NCBI GenBank assembly: GCA_034044135.1
Contig: CP139021.1
Coordinates: forward strand, 6,215,635 to 6,279,634
DNA length: 64,000 nt
Direction: 5' to 3'
DNA from: Flammeovirgaceae bacterium SG7u.111
Lineage (GTDB): Bacteria; Bacteroidota; Bacteroidia; Cytophagales; Flammeovirgaceae
Position 1 is the first letter of the stretch; every line of letters begins with the position of its first letter. The position numbers and the translations under genes were made by a program. A model generated the notes under the pieces. The model saw only the letters and a program-made list of their open reading frames with translations. It was not told the DNA's origin and did no database searches. Positions 8,810-18,001 of this stretch are shown here, piece after piece.

Positions 8810-10894
8810 ATGCCTAGGTCCCAAACCTCCTACAAGTCGCTTCAAGAACAAGTGGAAAAATTAGAGTCTGAAAATATTTTACTCCAAGCTTTGCTCAAGG
8901 AGTCTTCCATCATGGAAAACTACGGCAAAGCTGAGCAGTTGAAAAACGGAGCTTCTAAGGGCGGCGCTACTTCTAACAACGACCTATTTGTACTAGCTGC
9001 AGACCTCAATAAAATGTCGGTATGGGAATGGTATCCCAAAGAAGATTTGGCAATACCAAACAAATACTCATATGAACTTTTTGGGTTTGCAGTAAATGAA
9101 GAAAATAATATACTCAAGAGATGGGGCGAACGCTTACACCCTGACCATGCAGAAAAAGCTAAAAAAGATTTAATAGATCATTTGATGGGACGTAGCCCCC
9201 ATTATAATTCAGATTTCAGGTATCACCACCCTGAAAAAGGGTGGGTATGGATCAACAGCCTAGGCAAGGTAGTAGATAGAGATGAGAATGGAAATGCCAT
9301 CAAGCTTATAGGCGTAAGCCAAGATATCACCAACCGAAAAGAAGTAGAACAGGCCCTAAAAGAAAATGAATTCTTCCTGAATTTTTCCCAAAAAATAGGA
9401 AACATGGGAAGCTGGCTGATTGATATGAAAGAAGGCACAGAACACTGGTCGGAGTACATGTTTTTACTTCATGGCTTACCCCCAGACAGAACTGTTCCAG
9501 ACATACAAGAATACCTAGAAAACGTACACCCTGACGACCAAGATAACTTGAGCTGTTACATGGACGATGTAATGGAAAAAAAGCAAGAACCACCCCCTAT
9601 AGAATTTCGGTACAACCGCCCCGATACTGGGGAAACTCTTTATTTTCTTAACAGAATTACATTTTTAGACATAGAAAAAAACATCATTGTAGGCGTAACC
9701 AAAGATATTACTGCTGAACGAATAGCCCAAGAAGAGCTAAATGAAAACTATGCCTTCCGCAATTCTATGATCAATAATGCCGCAGAGGGCTTATGTGTTT
9801 TCCACAATTGTGAAGAATTCCCTTTTGTCCATTTCACGGTCTGGAACGACCAGATGATCAAACTCACCGGCTACACCCAAGAGGAGATAAACGAGCTGGG
9901 TTGGTACCAGTCACTCTACCCAAACCTCGAGGTACAAAACAAAGCCATCATCCGAATGGGGCAGATGCGAGAAGGAGTAGACATTACAGGTGAAGAATGG
10001 ACCATCCGAACCAAAGACGGTTTCGACAAAACTATTTCGCTATCAACCTCCATCATCAAAGTAGAGGACCAGCGTGTGTTTGTGATGGCTCTCCTTTCAG
10101 ATGTAACCGAAAAAGAACGCTACAAAAAAACCATTGAGCGGCAGAACAAGGAACTTCTCCTGCTCAATGCTACCAAAGACAAGTTCTTTTCCATCATAGC
10201 CCACGACCTCAAAAACCCAACGTTCCATTTGCAAAACCTCACGGAAATGCTTTCCAAAAACTACGAGGCAATGGACGACTCGCAACGAATGACCTTCTTG
10301 CAATCGCTCAATGACAGCTCAAAAAAAATGGCTTCCCTCCTAGAGGATTTATTGATATGGGCAAGAAGCCAAATGGGCAGCCTTAATATTCAGCCTCAAG
10401 CTTTTAACATCAACGACTTGGTGAAAGAACAACTGCATTTGGTCTCTGACCTGTTTGAGGAAAAAGAGCTTAGCCCCGAAATGATTCTTAACAATAGGCA
10501 GTTTGCTTTTGCCGACCTCAACTGCGTAAAAACAGCACTCAGAAACCTCATTTCAAACGCCATTAAATTCTCGAACCGAGGGGGGACAGTTACCGTGGAA
10601 ACAAGCCAATTAAAAAATGGAACCATACAAGTAAGCGTTACAGATGAGGGAGTCGGCATACCCAAAGAACGTCTCAAAACCCTCTTCCAAATCGAGCATT
10701 CCATTACCACATCAGGCACCGAAAAAGAAAAGGGCACGGGCTTAGGGCTAATTATCAGCAAAGAATTTCTAAACAAAAGCCATTCAGATATTTGGGTAGA
10801 AAGCAAAGAAGGCAAAGGTAGCTGCTTCACCTTCATCCTGCCATCTATCCAAAAAATGAAAAAAGAACTGGATAAACCAACTGCTTGCCCTTAA
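8810..10894 (+). CDS. Soluble multi-PAS sensor histidine kinase
   Basis: The 694-residue protein has no signal peptide or membrane segment. After a short coiled coil (about 8-35) come three PAS domains (about 60-180, 185-305, 315-440); the first two end in the PAC-type words GVSQDITNRKE and GVTKDITAER. A HisKA domain follows with the phospho-acceptor in FFSIIAHDLKNP, then a HATPase_c domain with ALRNLISNAIKFS (N box), DEGVGIP and GTGLGLIISKE (G boxes). It would autophosphorylate in response to a cytoplasmic signal. No response regulator gene is adjacent, so its partner is elsewhere. The second PAS (GSWLIDMKEGTEHWSE) is of the PAS_3 type. Confidence 0.9.
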   Translation: MPRSQTSYKSLQEQVEKLESENILLQALLKESSIMENYGKAEQLKNGASKGGATSNNDLFVLAADLNKMSVWEWYPKEDLAIPNKYSYELFGFAVNEENNILKRWGERLHPDHAEKAKKDLIDHLMGRSPHYNSDFRYHHPEKGWVWINSLGKVVDRDENGNAIKLIGVSQDITNRKEVEQALKENEFFLNFSQKIGNMGSWLIDMKEGTEHWSEYMFLLHGLPPDRTVPDIQEYLENVHPDDQDNLSCYMDDVMEKKQEPPPIEFRYNRPDTGETLYFLNRITFLDIEKNIIVGVTKDITAERIAQEELNENYAFRNSMINNAAEGLCVFHNCEEFPFVHFTVWNDQMIKLTGYTQEEINELGWYQSLYPNLEVQNKAIIRMGQMREGVDITGEEWTIRTKDGFDKTISLSTSIIKVEDQRVFVMALLSDVTEKERYKKTIERQNKELLLLNATKDKFFSIIAHDLKNPTFHLQNLTEMLSKNYEAMDDSQRMTFLQSLNDSSKKMASLLEDLLIWARSQMGSLNIQPQAFNINDLVKEQLHLVSDLFEEKELSPEMILNNRQFAFADLNCVKTALRNLISNAIKFSNRGGTVTVETSQLKNGTIQVSVTDEGVGIPKERLKTLFQIEHSITTSGTEKEKGTGLGLIISKEFLNKSHSDIWVESKEGKGSCFTFILPSIQKMKKELDKPTACP

Positions 10895-11118
10895 ACCAGC
10901 CCATTTGCACTCGACCATACCTAATACTTTCCAAACCAAGTTGTTGGATTATCTGATACCCTCTTATAAATACTGCCCGATTTCGGGCAAAACTATCCGC
11001 CTCCGCCCAACCAACCAACAACTAAAAAACACATATACTATTAAAAATCAATAACTTACAAAAACGGCATATTTTTTAGATAACTTATAGTAGACTCAAC
11101 ACCTCCAAGATCTTTATT

Positions 11119-13530
11119 ATGCTCAAAAATTATTTTAAAGTTGCCCTCCGAGGCATGATGTCACAAAAGGTTTTTACCTTTATCAATATTTCTGGTCTCG
11201 CAACTGGCATAGCCGCATGTTTGCTCATTCTCCTTTTTGTGAAAGATGAAATGAGCTACGACCGCTACCATAAAAATGCTGATAATATTTACCGGGTTTC
11301 CCGAGAATGGTTCGGGCAAGACGGCAAAACATCCCTTCATCTCGGTCACCTTGCACCACCTTTCAAGCCCCTTCTGCTCAATGATTTTGAAGGAACGATC
11401 CTCGAAGGCGTTCGTCTTCTTTCCGACGGGCCGCTCATTACCTATGGTGAAAAGAAAATAGTAGAAGAGCACACCTTCTTTGCCGAAGCATCTATTTTCA
11501 ATATTTTCTCTTACGAAATGGTGAAAGGCAATCCAGAAACAGCACTGAGCGAGCCCAACAGCCTCGTAATGACCGAAAGCACTGCTCAAAAATATTTTGG
11601 GGATGAAGAGCCCATTGGCAAAATGGTAAATTATGACAACCTGACCGAAATGAAGGTAACTGGCATAATAAAAGACGTACCACAAAACTCACATTTCCAT
11701 TTTGACATCCTCGCATCTTTCTCCACCGTCGAAAACTTTTTTGGCGAGGAAGAAATGATGACCAACTTTGGCAGCAACAACTACTCTACTTTCTTGCTCT
11801 TGCCTGAAGGCTACAACCCAGACGATTTGGAAAGCCAGTTCCCAAGCTTTTTGAACAACCATTTACAAACGACTTCCAACGGTATTAAACCTGAGCAATA
11901 CAACAAATTTCACTTAATGCCGCTGACAGATATCCACCTGCACTCGCACCTCGATAGTGAAATTGAAGCCAATGGAGATATCGCCTATATCTATATTTAC
12001 AGCGTAGTTGCGCTGTTTATTTTGCTCATTGCCGCCATCAATTTCATGAACCTTTCCACTGCGCGTTCGGTGAAGCGTTCCAAAGAAGTTGGCGTACGAA
12101 AAGTAATGGGGGCAAACAAGCTTACACTCATCAGGCAGTTTTTGGTAGAATCAATTATAGTTACCTTTTTGGCAGTGATATTGGCAATGGTCATCGTCAC
12201 ATTTGCCATGCCTTACTTCAACGATTTTGCCCAAAAAGCCATTGATTTGCACTTAAACGATCCCTTCATTTGGTTTACCTTGGCAGGCGTCACCATTTTG
12301 GTTGGGCTGATGGCAGGAAGCTATCCTGCTTTTGTACTTTCAAGTTTCCGCCCAATAGCAGTGCTCAAAGCCTTGCCCCAATCGGGTAAAAAAGGAGCTG
12401 GTTTGCGCTCAGCCTTAGTTGTTTTACAATTCACCATTTCCATTGCCCTCATAGTTGGCGTAGCCATTGTGCACCAACAGCTCGACTTTGTAAAAACCAA
12501 ATCACTTGGCTTCGATGAAGCAAATATCCTTTCCCTTCCTTCTAGCGATGAAATAGGGGAACAATTTGACATGATAAAAGAGCAGTTAGAAGCTCATCCG
12601 GGTATAGTAAGTGTATCCAACTCTAGCCGAGTTCCTTCAGGTAGGTTGCTGGATTCGCAGGGCACTACTGCCGAAGTTGGTGGTGAAATGGTCGTGATCA
12701 ATTCTAGAATAGCCGACATCCATGTGGGCCACGATTTCTTCAAAACCTATGGAATGGAAATAACAGAAGGACGTGGGTTCAACAAAGAAATTGCAAGTGA
12801 CTCGTTGGACGCTTTTGTGTTGAACGAATCGGCCGTGAACGCCATAGGCTGGGAAAACCCAGAAGAAGCCATTAATAAAAAGATAACTTATGGAGGAAGG
12901 ACAGGCTATTTGGCAGGGATAGTAAAAGATTTCCATTTCGAAAACTTGCGCCAGCCCATCGTGCCTATTATCTTCTTGGTTTCACCCCGTCGAAACAGAA
13001 ATGTATCAATCAAATTCGTACCAGAAAAAAGGGATGAAGTAGTTGCCATGCTTCAAGAAAAATGGTCTTACCTACGCCCTGGCCATCCTTTCGACTACCA
13101 AGTAATTTCCGATAGGTTCGATCAGCAATACGGGGACGAAGAGCGTCTTAGCGAATTGATTACGCTATTTTCGGGCTTGGCCATCATTATCGCCTGCTTG
13201 GGCTTGTTCGGCTTAGCCTCTTTCACCGCCGAGCAGCGCACCAAAGAAATCGGGATCAGAAAAGTGTTAGGAGCTTCCGTAGGGCAAGTATTCATGTTGC
13301 TTATTAAAGGAATTGTTGCTTTAGTGGGAATTTCGCTCGTTTTGGCAAGCCCCATTGCCTATTATTTCATGGACCAATGGCTCGGGGAATTTGCCTACAG
13401 CACATCTATTAACCTCTGGGCATTTGTGATCGCCGGTGTAGTAGCCTTGCTCATTGCTATAAGCACAGTAGGCTACCAAGCCCTCAAAGCTGCTATAGCC
13501 AATCCAGTTAAATCGCTGAGGAGTGAATAA
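11119..13530 (+). CDS. MacB/FtsX-type ABC transporter permease
   Basis: The 803-residue protein has the architecture of Bacteroidota FtsX/MacB-like permeases: an N-terminal membrane helix (about 21-40, ISGLATGIAACLLILLFV), a periplasmic MacB core, three helices (about 290-430), a second periplasmic domain, and three C-terminal helices. Characteristic words are RSKEVGVRKVMGANK and the matching RTKEIGIRKVLGAS before the last helix set. These proteins work with a separate ATPase in lipoprotein release, toxin or peptide export, or antimicrobial resistance. No ATPase gene is adjacent. The gene is convergent with the hybrid regulator gene and shares a terminator with it. Confidence 0.9.
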   Translation: MLKNYFKVALRGMMSQKVFTFINISGLATGIAACLLILLFVKDEMSYDRYHKNADNIYRVSREWFGQDGKTSLHLGHLAPPFKPLLLNDFEGTILEGVRLLSDGPLITYGEKKIVEEHTFFAEASIFNIFSYEMVKGNPETALSEPNSLVMTESTAQKYFGDEEPIGKMVNYDNLTEMKVTGIIKDVPQNSHFHFDILASFSTVENFFGEEEMMTNFGSNNYSTFLLLPEGYNPDDLESQFPSFLNNHLQTTSNGIKPEQYNKFHLMPLTDIHLHSHLDSEIEANGDIAYIYIYSVVALFILLIAAINFMNLSTARSVKRSKEVGVRKVMGANKLTLIRQFLVESIIVTFLAVILAMVIVTFAMPYFNDFAQKAIDLHLNDPFIWFTLAGVTILVGLMAGSYPAFVLSSFRPIAVLKALPQSGKKGAGLRSALVVLQFTISIALIVGVAIVHQQLDFVKTKSLGFDEANILSLPSSDEIGEQFDMIKEQLEAHPGIVSVSNSSRVPSGRLLDSQGTTAEVGGEMVVINSRIADIHVGHDFFKTYGMEITEGRGFNKEIASDSLDAFVLNESAVNAIGWENPEEAINKKITYGGRTGYLAGIVKDFHFENLRQPIVPIIFLVSPRRNRNVSIKFVPEKRDEVVAMLQEKWSYLRPGHPFDYQVISDRFDQQYGDEERLSELITLFSGLAIIIACLGLFGLASFTAEQRTKEIGIRKVLGASVGQVFMLLIKGIVALVGISLVLASPIAYYFMDQWLGEFAYSTSINLWAFVIAGVVALLIAISTVGYQALKAAIANPVKSLRSE

Positions 13531-13541
13531 AAGTCTTGCAC

Positions 13542-13579
13542 AAAAAAGCCTGCCAAATTATTCTATGGCAGGCTTTTTT
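13542..13579. terminator. Bidirectional terminator between permease and hybrid regulator genes
   Basis: AAAAAAGCCTGCCA at 13542-13555 pairs with TGGCAGGCTTTTTT at 13566-13579. It gives a T tract on both strands and sits between two convergent genes. Confidence 0.9.
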
Positions 13580-13593
13580 GCTTCTGAACCCCT

Positions 13594-16500
13594 TCAATGC
13601 TTTTTCAAGTACTCTGACGGCAAGACACCAAACTCCTCTTCAAAATATTTACTGAAATACCTTGGGGTATTGAACCCAACTTTGTAAGCTACTTCGGAAA
13701 TAGTCATTTGGCTTTTTTCCAATAAAACAGCTCCTCTTTTCAAGCGGATAATCCGAATAAATTCGATGGGGGTTTTTCCTGTTATGGCCAAGAGTTTTTT
13801 ATAAAGATGCACCCTGCTCATTCCCAATTCATGGCTTAGGTTCCCGACCGAAAATTTAGGATCGGCAATATTTTTTTCCACCAAGGCAAGGGCTTTTTTT
13901 ATAAGCTTTTCGTCTATAGATGATATTTCTATTTCGGATGGGTTCACCTCCATTTTTTTCTGAAACCGCTCTTGGCTGCTTTTCTGTTTCTCCATCAGTT
14001 TCTGAACCCTGAGCAAGAGCAAGTCCAAGTTGAAGGGTTTTGTAATGTAGTCGTCCGCCCCTATTTCCAGCCCTTTTATCTTATCTTCATCGGCAGTTCT
14101 GGCTGTAAGCAAAATGATGGGAATATGAGAGGTACGAAGGTCGCCTTTCAATTTGCTACACAGCTCCAAGCCACCTACCTGAGGCATCATCACATCACTA
14201 ATTATCACATCTGGCAGTTTGGAATAGGCTATTTTTAGCCCTTCCTTTCCATCTGGCGCTTCAAATATTTTGTAGTGATCAGCCAAAGACTCCCTCATAA
14301 AAGAGCGGAAGTCCGAATTATCTTCTACCAGCAAAATAGACTGGTTATTCTGGGCAATTTGTGTGGTACTTTCACTAGGCTCTCGAACTCCTTCTTCCTC
14401 CAACACCACTTCCTGCGCTTTCACCTCTGCCTCTACCTCTCGGCGCACACCTTCTACAGCACTCAAGGGCAAACTCACCACAAACGTAGCACCTTTGTTT
14501 ATCTCGCTTTTCACCTCTATTGTACCTTGGTGTAGCTGCACCATCTCCCGAACCAAGTTCAACCCAATTCCACTTCCCGAAATCCCCATCGCATTATTCC
14601 GCTCCGACTGATAGAAGCGTTCAAAAATCTTCTCTTTTTCTTCATCCAAAATACCGACACCTGTATCTTCCACTTTAATACAAACAAACTCTTCTTCGCT
14701 ATTTGATAAAGTTTTTTCTACCGAAACTAGTACGCTGCCCTTTGCCGGGGTAAACTTCAATGCATTGGAAATCAAATTCATCATGATCTTTTGCAGTTTC
14801 TCATGATCAAACTCAAAGTTCAGCGACCCTAGACTACTTTCAAATTCTAGCAAAACCTCTTTCTTCTGAAAACTATCCTCAAAATTTTCACATACATCGC
14901 GCAAAAAAGAAATCAGGTCTCCATAAGATGGCTTGTACTGCAAGCCTTGCAAGTCCAGTTTCCGAAAGTCCAACAACTGGTTCACCAGCCCTAGCAACTG
15001 ATGGGCATTTCGGTTGATAGTTTCCAACAGATGATGCTCTTGTTCACCATTTTTCAACTTCATCAGTTTATCGAGCGGGGCAAGAATCAGGGTAAGCGGT
15101 GTCCGAAATTCATGGCTGACATTGGTCAAAAACCGCAATTTCATTTCATCCATCTCCAAATGCCGCTTGGTCATCAGGCGTTCTTGTTCGTAGTGAAATT
15201 TCAACTTTGTCCGCTTGATCATCATATGCCTGTAGTACAAAAGGAAACCGACAATGATCAAAATGTAGGTGGCATAGGCAAAGGATGTCTGATAAAATGG
15301 CGGAAGAATGACCAACTGTAATTGGCTGTAGTTTTCGTTCCAAAGCCCATCATTATTCGAAGCCTTTACTTTAAAAGTATATTCCCCAGCATTAAGATTG
15401 GTATAGGTCACTTTCCTCACATCTCCCCCTAGCATAACCCACTGCTGATCAAAACCTTCTAATATATATTTATACTTCCCTTTGTTAGGGATGAAGAAAT
15501 TTAAGGCGGCAAATTCGATGGAAAACACATTCATCGATTGCTTTAGTTCTATTCTACCGGTAAGCACAATCGACTTATCTAAAATGGTTTTGTACAAAAC
15601 CTTCTCCCCAACTTTTACACTGCTATTAAATAGCTGAAAATCGGTAAATTCTACTTTAGGAAGCACCGAATTGTAAATAATGTTTTCAGGTTGGAACAAA
15701 TTGAAACCATTTGCCCCTCCAAAAATCAGTTCCCCTTTCGAGGTTTTATATTTTGCATTTACATTAAACTCTTTGCCCTGCAAGCCATCTGCTTCCGAAT
15801 AGTGCCTAAATGAAAATTCATAACCGCCTTCTATTTGCTTCTCTACAACGTTGATTTGGCTCAACCCCGACGATTTGCTGATCCATATTGCTTTTTCATC
15901 GTCCTCTTCTATGCAATTGATAATATCGGTGGAAAGCCCATTCACCTCTTCAAACATGGTCACCTGATCGGTATTTGGGTCGATCAGGTTCAAACCAGAG
16001 CGAGTTGCTATCCAAAGCAAGCCCCGAGAGTCTTCAAATACATCGTTCACAAGATTATTGCTTATGCGAAGAGGCTCCTTGTTATCGTAAAATGGATGGT
16101 TGATATACTGCTGCCTGTTCATATCATAAAAAATAACACCTACAGAAGTTGCAATAAACATGTTCCCATTCCGCATTTTATGAATAGCAGTGACAACACT
16201 AGAGGGAAGTTGTCTTTTAGCTTTGTTAGGTGGCAGCATAAAACTATCCGATGCCTTGTCGTATAGCACAATTCCGCTTCCTAGCGTTCCTATCCACATC
16301 CTACCTTGGTTATCTTGGTTTATCGTCCAGATATTATCATTTGGCAAACTATTTTTAATTTCTTTGGAGAAGCTGTACCTCTTAAAATTTTTCCCGTCAA
16401 ATGTATTTAGTCCTCCTGTATACGTACCAATCCACAACAGCCCCTCGGCGTCTAGGTAAATATTGACAATCACATTATTGCTCAAGGAGTTCGCATTATC

Positions 16501-17724
16501 AGGGTCATTTTTATAAACCTTATAAGTTCCTTTTTCACGGTCAAAATAAAGCAATCCACCACCATTTGTCCCTATCCACAGATTTCCTTCTTTGTCTTCG
16601 GCAAAACAGTTTACATCTTCGAAAGGCAAGCTTGTATTGTCAGAAGAAAGGTGGTTATAAAGTGGAAATTTATAGATGCTTTCATGATAATAACAAAAGC
16701 CACTTTTGTACGTCCCTATCCAGACTATTCCGAAGTCATCTAAAAAAAGATCGGTGATAGAGTTTTGGGACAAGCTTTTAGGGTCTTCGGGCTCATGATA
16801 CAATTTCGTGAGGCTATGGCTCGACTTATTGTACAAATCAATTCCGCCATGATCCGTTCCTAGCCAAATAACCCCTTCCTTATCTTGGATTATTTTGGAT
16901 ATAAGGTTGCTCGAAAGCTTGATATCTTCCGAATTGGTGGTAAAATGGTGCCACTGCTTGCTAGCTGCTTGAAAATAATAACAACCGTCTACCCCTGCGT
17001 ATACCCAAATATCTGATGAGTTATCTACAAATATTTCGTAGTTTAGGTTCTCAACCCCCAATTTTCCGTTGAGGTGTCTATCCCTATAGATCAGCTGATA
17101 ATTTTGCCCATCAAAGCTCTCTATAGTGCCATCTCCGTAGAGGTAATAATAGTTGATACCATCGTGGTAAAAACTCGAAACTGCCGACTGAACCTCTGAG
17201 TTAGCCCTAAAAGGATTCGAAAAACCATTCTCACCGTTTGGGGTAATATAATGAGACTGGCTTGCGAGCTTAAACCAAGATTTTTTGTTCTTATCTACAT
17301 AAATATCTTCTACCGTGTCGCCTATTCCGTACTTTTCCAAAAATGCTTCTTGCTTGAGGAACACCTCTTTTTTAATATCGTACAGCGTATATCTTCCAGT
17401 AGTCCTTATCAAGATATCCCCTGACTCAACTTCCTCAATATCAGAAATATCATTTTCGATAATAGTAGAAGAATCATTCCTGTCGTAACGGAAATTCTTG
17501 AAGCCCGACCCATCGAACCGGCTTAGGCCCGATGATGTGCCTATCCAAACAAAACCGCGGGAGTCTTTGAAAACAGAAGTAACTTGATTGTTGACCAAGC
17601 CATGGGAAGTATTGATCCTTAAAAAGGAATATTGCGGCTCATCTGCCAGAACAACGCCACAAGTCAATGCAATGAGTAGCATCAATATTGGTACTAGTGC
17701 TCTAAGATGGAAACCGGACAGCAT
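13594..17724 (-). CDS. Hybrid two-component system regulator of the polysaccharide locus (HTCS)
   Basis: This 1376-residue protein is a complete one-protein signalling chain. After a signal peptide, two beta-propellers of two-component-regulator repeats (WIGTSSGLSRFDG, IWLGTDHGGIDLY and similar) fill about 30-710, followed by a Y_Y_Y domain (to about 830) and a membrane helix. The cytoplasmic part has HisKA (SHEFRTPLTLIL), HATPase_c, a receiver from about 1122 (LLVEDNSDF, with the acceptor in IISDVMMP) and an AraC-type helix-turn-helix from about 1270. HTCS proteins bind oligosaccharides in the periplasm and activate their sus operon. Its position at the end of the GH31-GH5-SusCD cluster makes it the likely regulator. 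Confidence 0.95.
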   Translation of the reverse strand: MLSGFHLRALVPILMLLIALTCGVVLADEPQYSFLRINTSHGLVNNQVTSVFKDSRGFVWIGTSSGLSRFDGSGFKNFRYDRNDSSTIIENDISDIEEVESGDILIRTTGRYTLYDIKKEVFLKQEAFLEKYGIGDTVEDIYVDKNKKSWFKLASQSHYITPNGENGFSNPFRANSEVQSAVSSFYHDGINYYYLYGDGTIESFDGQNYQLIYRDRHLNGKLGVENLNYEIFVDNSSDIWVYAGVDGCYYFQAASKQWHHFTTNSEDIKLSSNLISKIIQDKEGVIWLGTDHGGIDLYNKSSHSLTKLYHEPEDPKSLSQNSITDLFLDDFGIVWIGTYKSGFCYYHESIYKFPLYNHLSSDNTSLPFEDVNCFAEDKEGNLWIGTNGGGLLYFDREKGTYKVYKNDPDNANSLSNNVIVNIYLDAEGLLWIGTYTGGLNTFDGKNFKRYSFSKEIKNSLPNDNIWTINQDNQGRMWIGTLGSGIVLYDKASDSFMLPPNKAKRQLPSSVVTAIHKMRNGNMFIATSVGVIFYDMNRQQYINHPFYDNKEPLRISNNLVNDVFEDSRGLLWIATRSGLNLIDPNTDQVTMFEEVNGLSTDIINCIEEDDEKAIWISKSSGLSQINVVEKQIEGGYEFSFRHYSEADGLQGKEFNVNAKYKTSKGELIFGGANGFNLFQPENIIYNSVLPKVEFTDFQLFNSSVKVGEKVLYKTILDKSIVLTGRIELKQSMNVFSIEFAALNFFIPNKGKYKYILEGFDQQWVMLGGDVRKVTYTNLNAGEYTFKVKASNNDGLWNENYSQLQLVILPPFYQTSFAYATYILIIVGFLLYYRHMMIKRTKLKFHYEQERLMTKRHLEMDEMKLRFLTNVSHEFRTPLTLILAPLDKLMKLKNGEQEHHLLETINRNAHQLLGLVNQLLDFRKLDLQGLQYKPSYGDLISFLRDVCENFEDSFQKKEVLLEFESSLGSLNFEFDHEKLQKIMMNLISNALKFTPAKGSVLVSVEKTLSNSEEEFVCIKVEDTGVGILDEEKEKIFERFYQSERNNAMGISGSGIGLNLVREMVQLHQGTIEVKSEINKGATFVVSLPLSAVEGVRREVEAEVKAQEVVLEEEGVREPSESTTQIAQNNQSILLVEDNSDFRSFMRESLADHYKIFEAPDGKEGLKIAYSKLPDVIISDVMMPQVGGLELCSKLKGDLRTSHIPIILLTARTADEDKIKGLEIGADDYITKPFNLDLLLLRVQKLMEKQKSSQERFQKKMEVNPSEIEISSIDEKLIKKALALVEKNIADPKFSVGNLSHELGMSRVHLYKKLLAITGKTPIEFIRIIRLKRGAVLLEKSQMTISEVAYKVGFNTPRYFSKYFEEEFGVLPSEYLKKH

Positions 17725-17845
17725 AAACAGTGGAGGCTTTTAGGTGAATTGTTTTACCTCAACAACCATTACAGTTGGTATTGGTCTAGTAATAATAAGA
17801 ATAAAAAATTATTGGTAGTGAATCAAAACGAGAATCTTTAACTTC

Positions 17846-17912
17846 TCAAAAAAGAAGAGAAAAACTATCGGTAGTTACTTATTGCAAACCGAAACCTGCC
17901 AACTACCGACAG
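17846..17912 (-). terminator. Terminator after the GH31 gene
   Basis: CTATCGGTAGTT at 17865-17876 and AACTACCGACAG at 17901-17912 form a 12-base inverted repeat with one mismatch. On the minus strand a T-rich run (TTTTTCTCTTCTTTTTT) follows. It lies between the GH31 stop and the HTCS start and probably ends the glycosidase operon. The remaining spacer must hold the HTCS promoter, which I could not assign. Confidence 0.6.
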
Positions 17913-18001
17913 TAAATAGTATAAATATGAAGATGAACTAAGCGCATATGGATCTTTGGGCTTCTTTCAAAACCTAAAAATCAGCTTTGTCCACATGAAT
18001 T

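Noticed and set aside
10396-10836. 146-codon minus-strand frame antisense to the PAS histidine kinase
   Set aside because: It overlaps the conserved ATPase domain of the kinase; no independent promoter or domain is visible.
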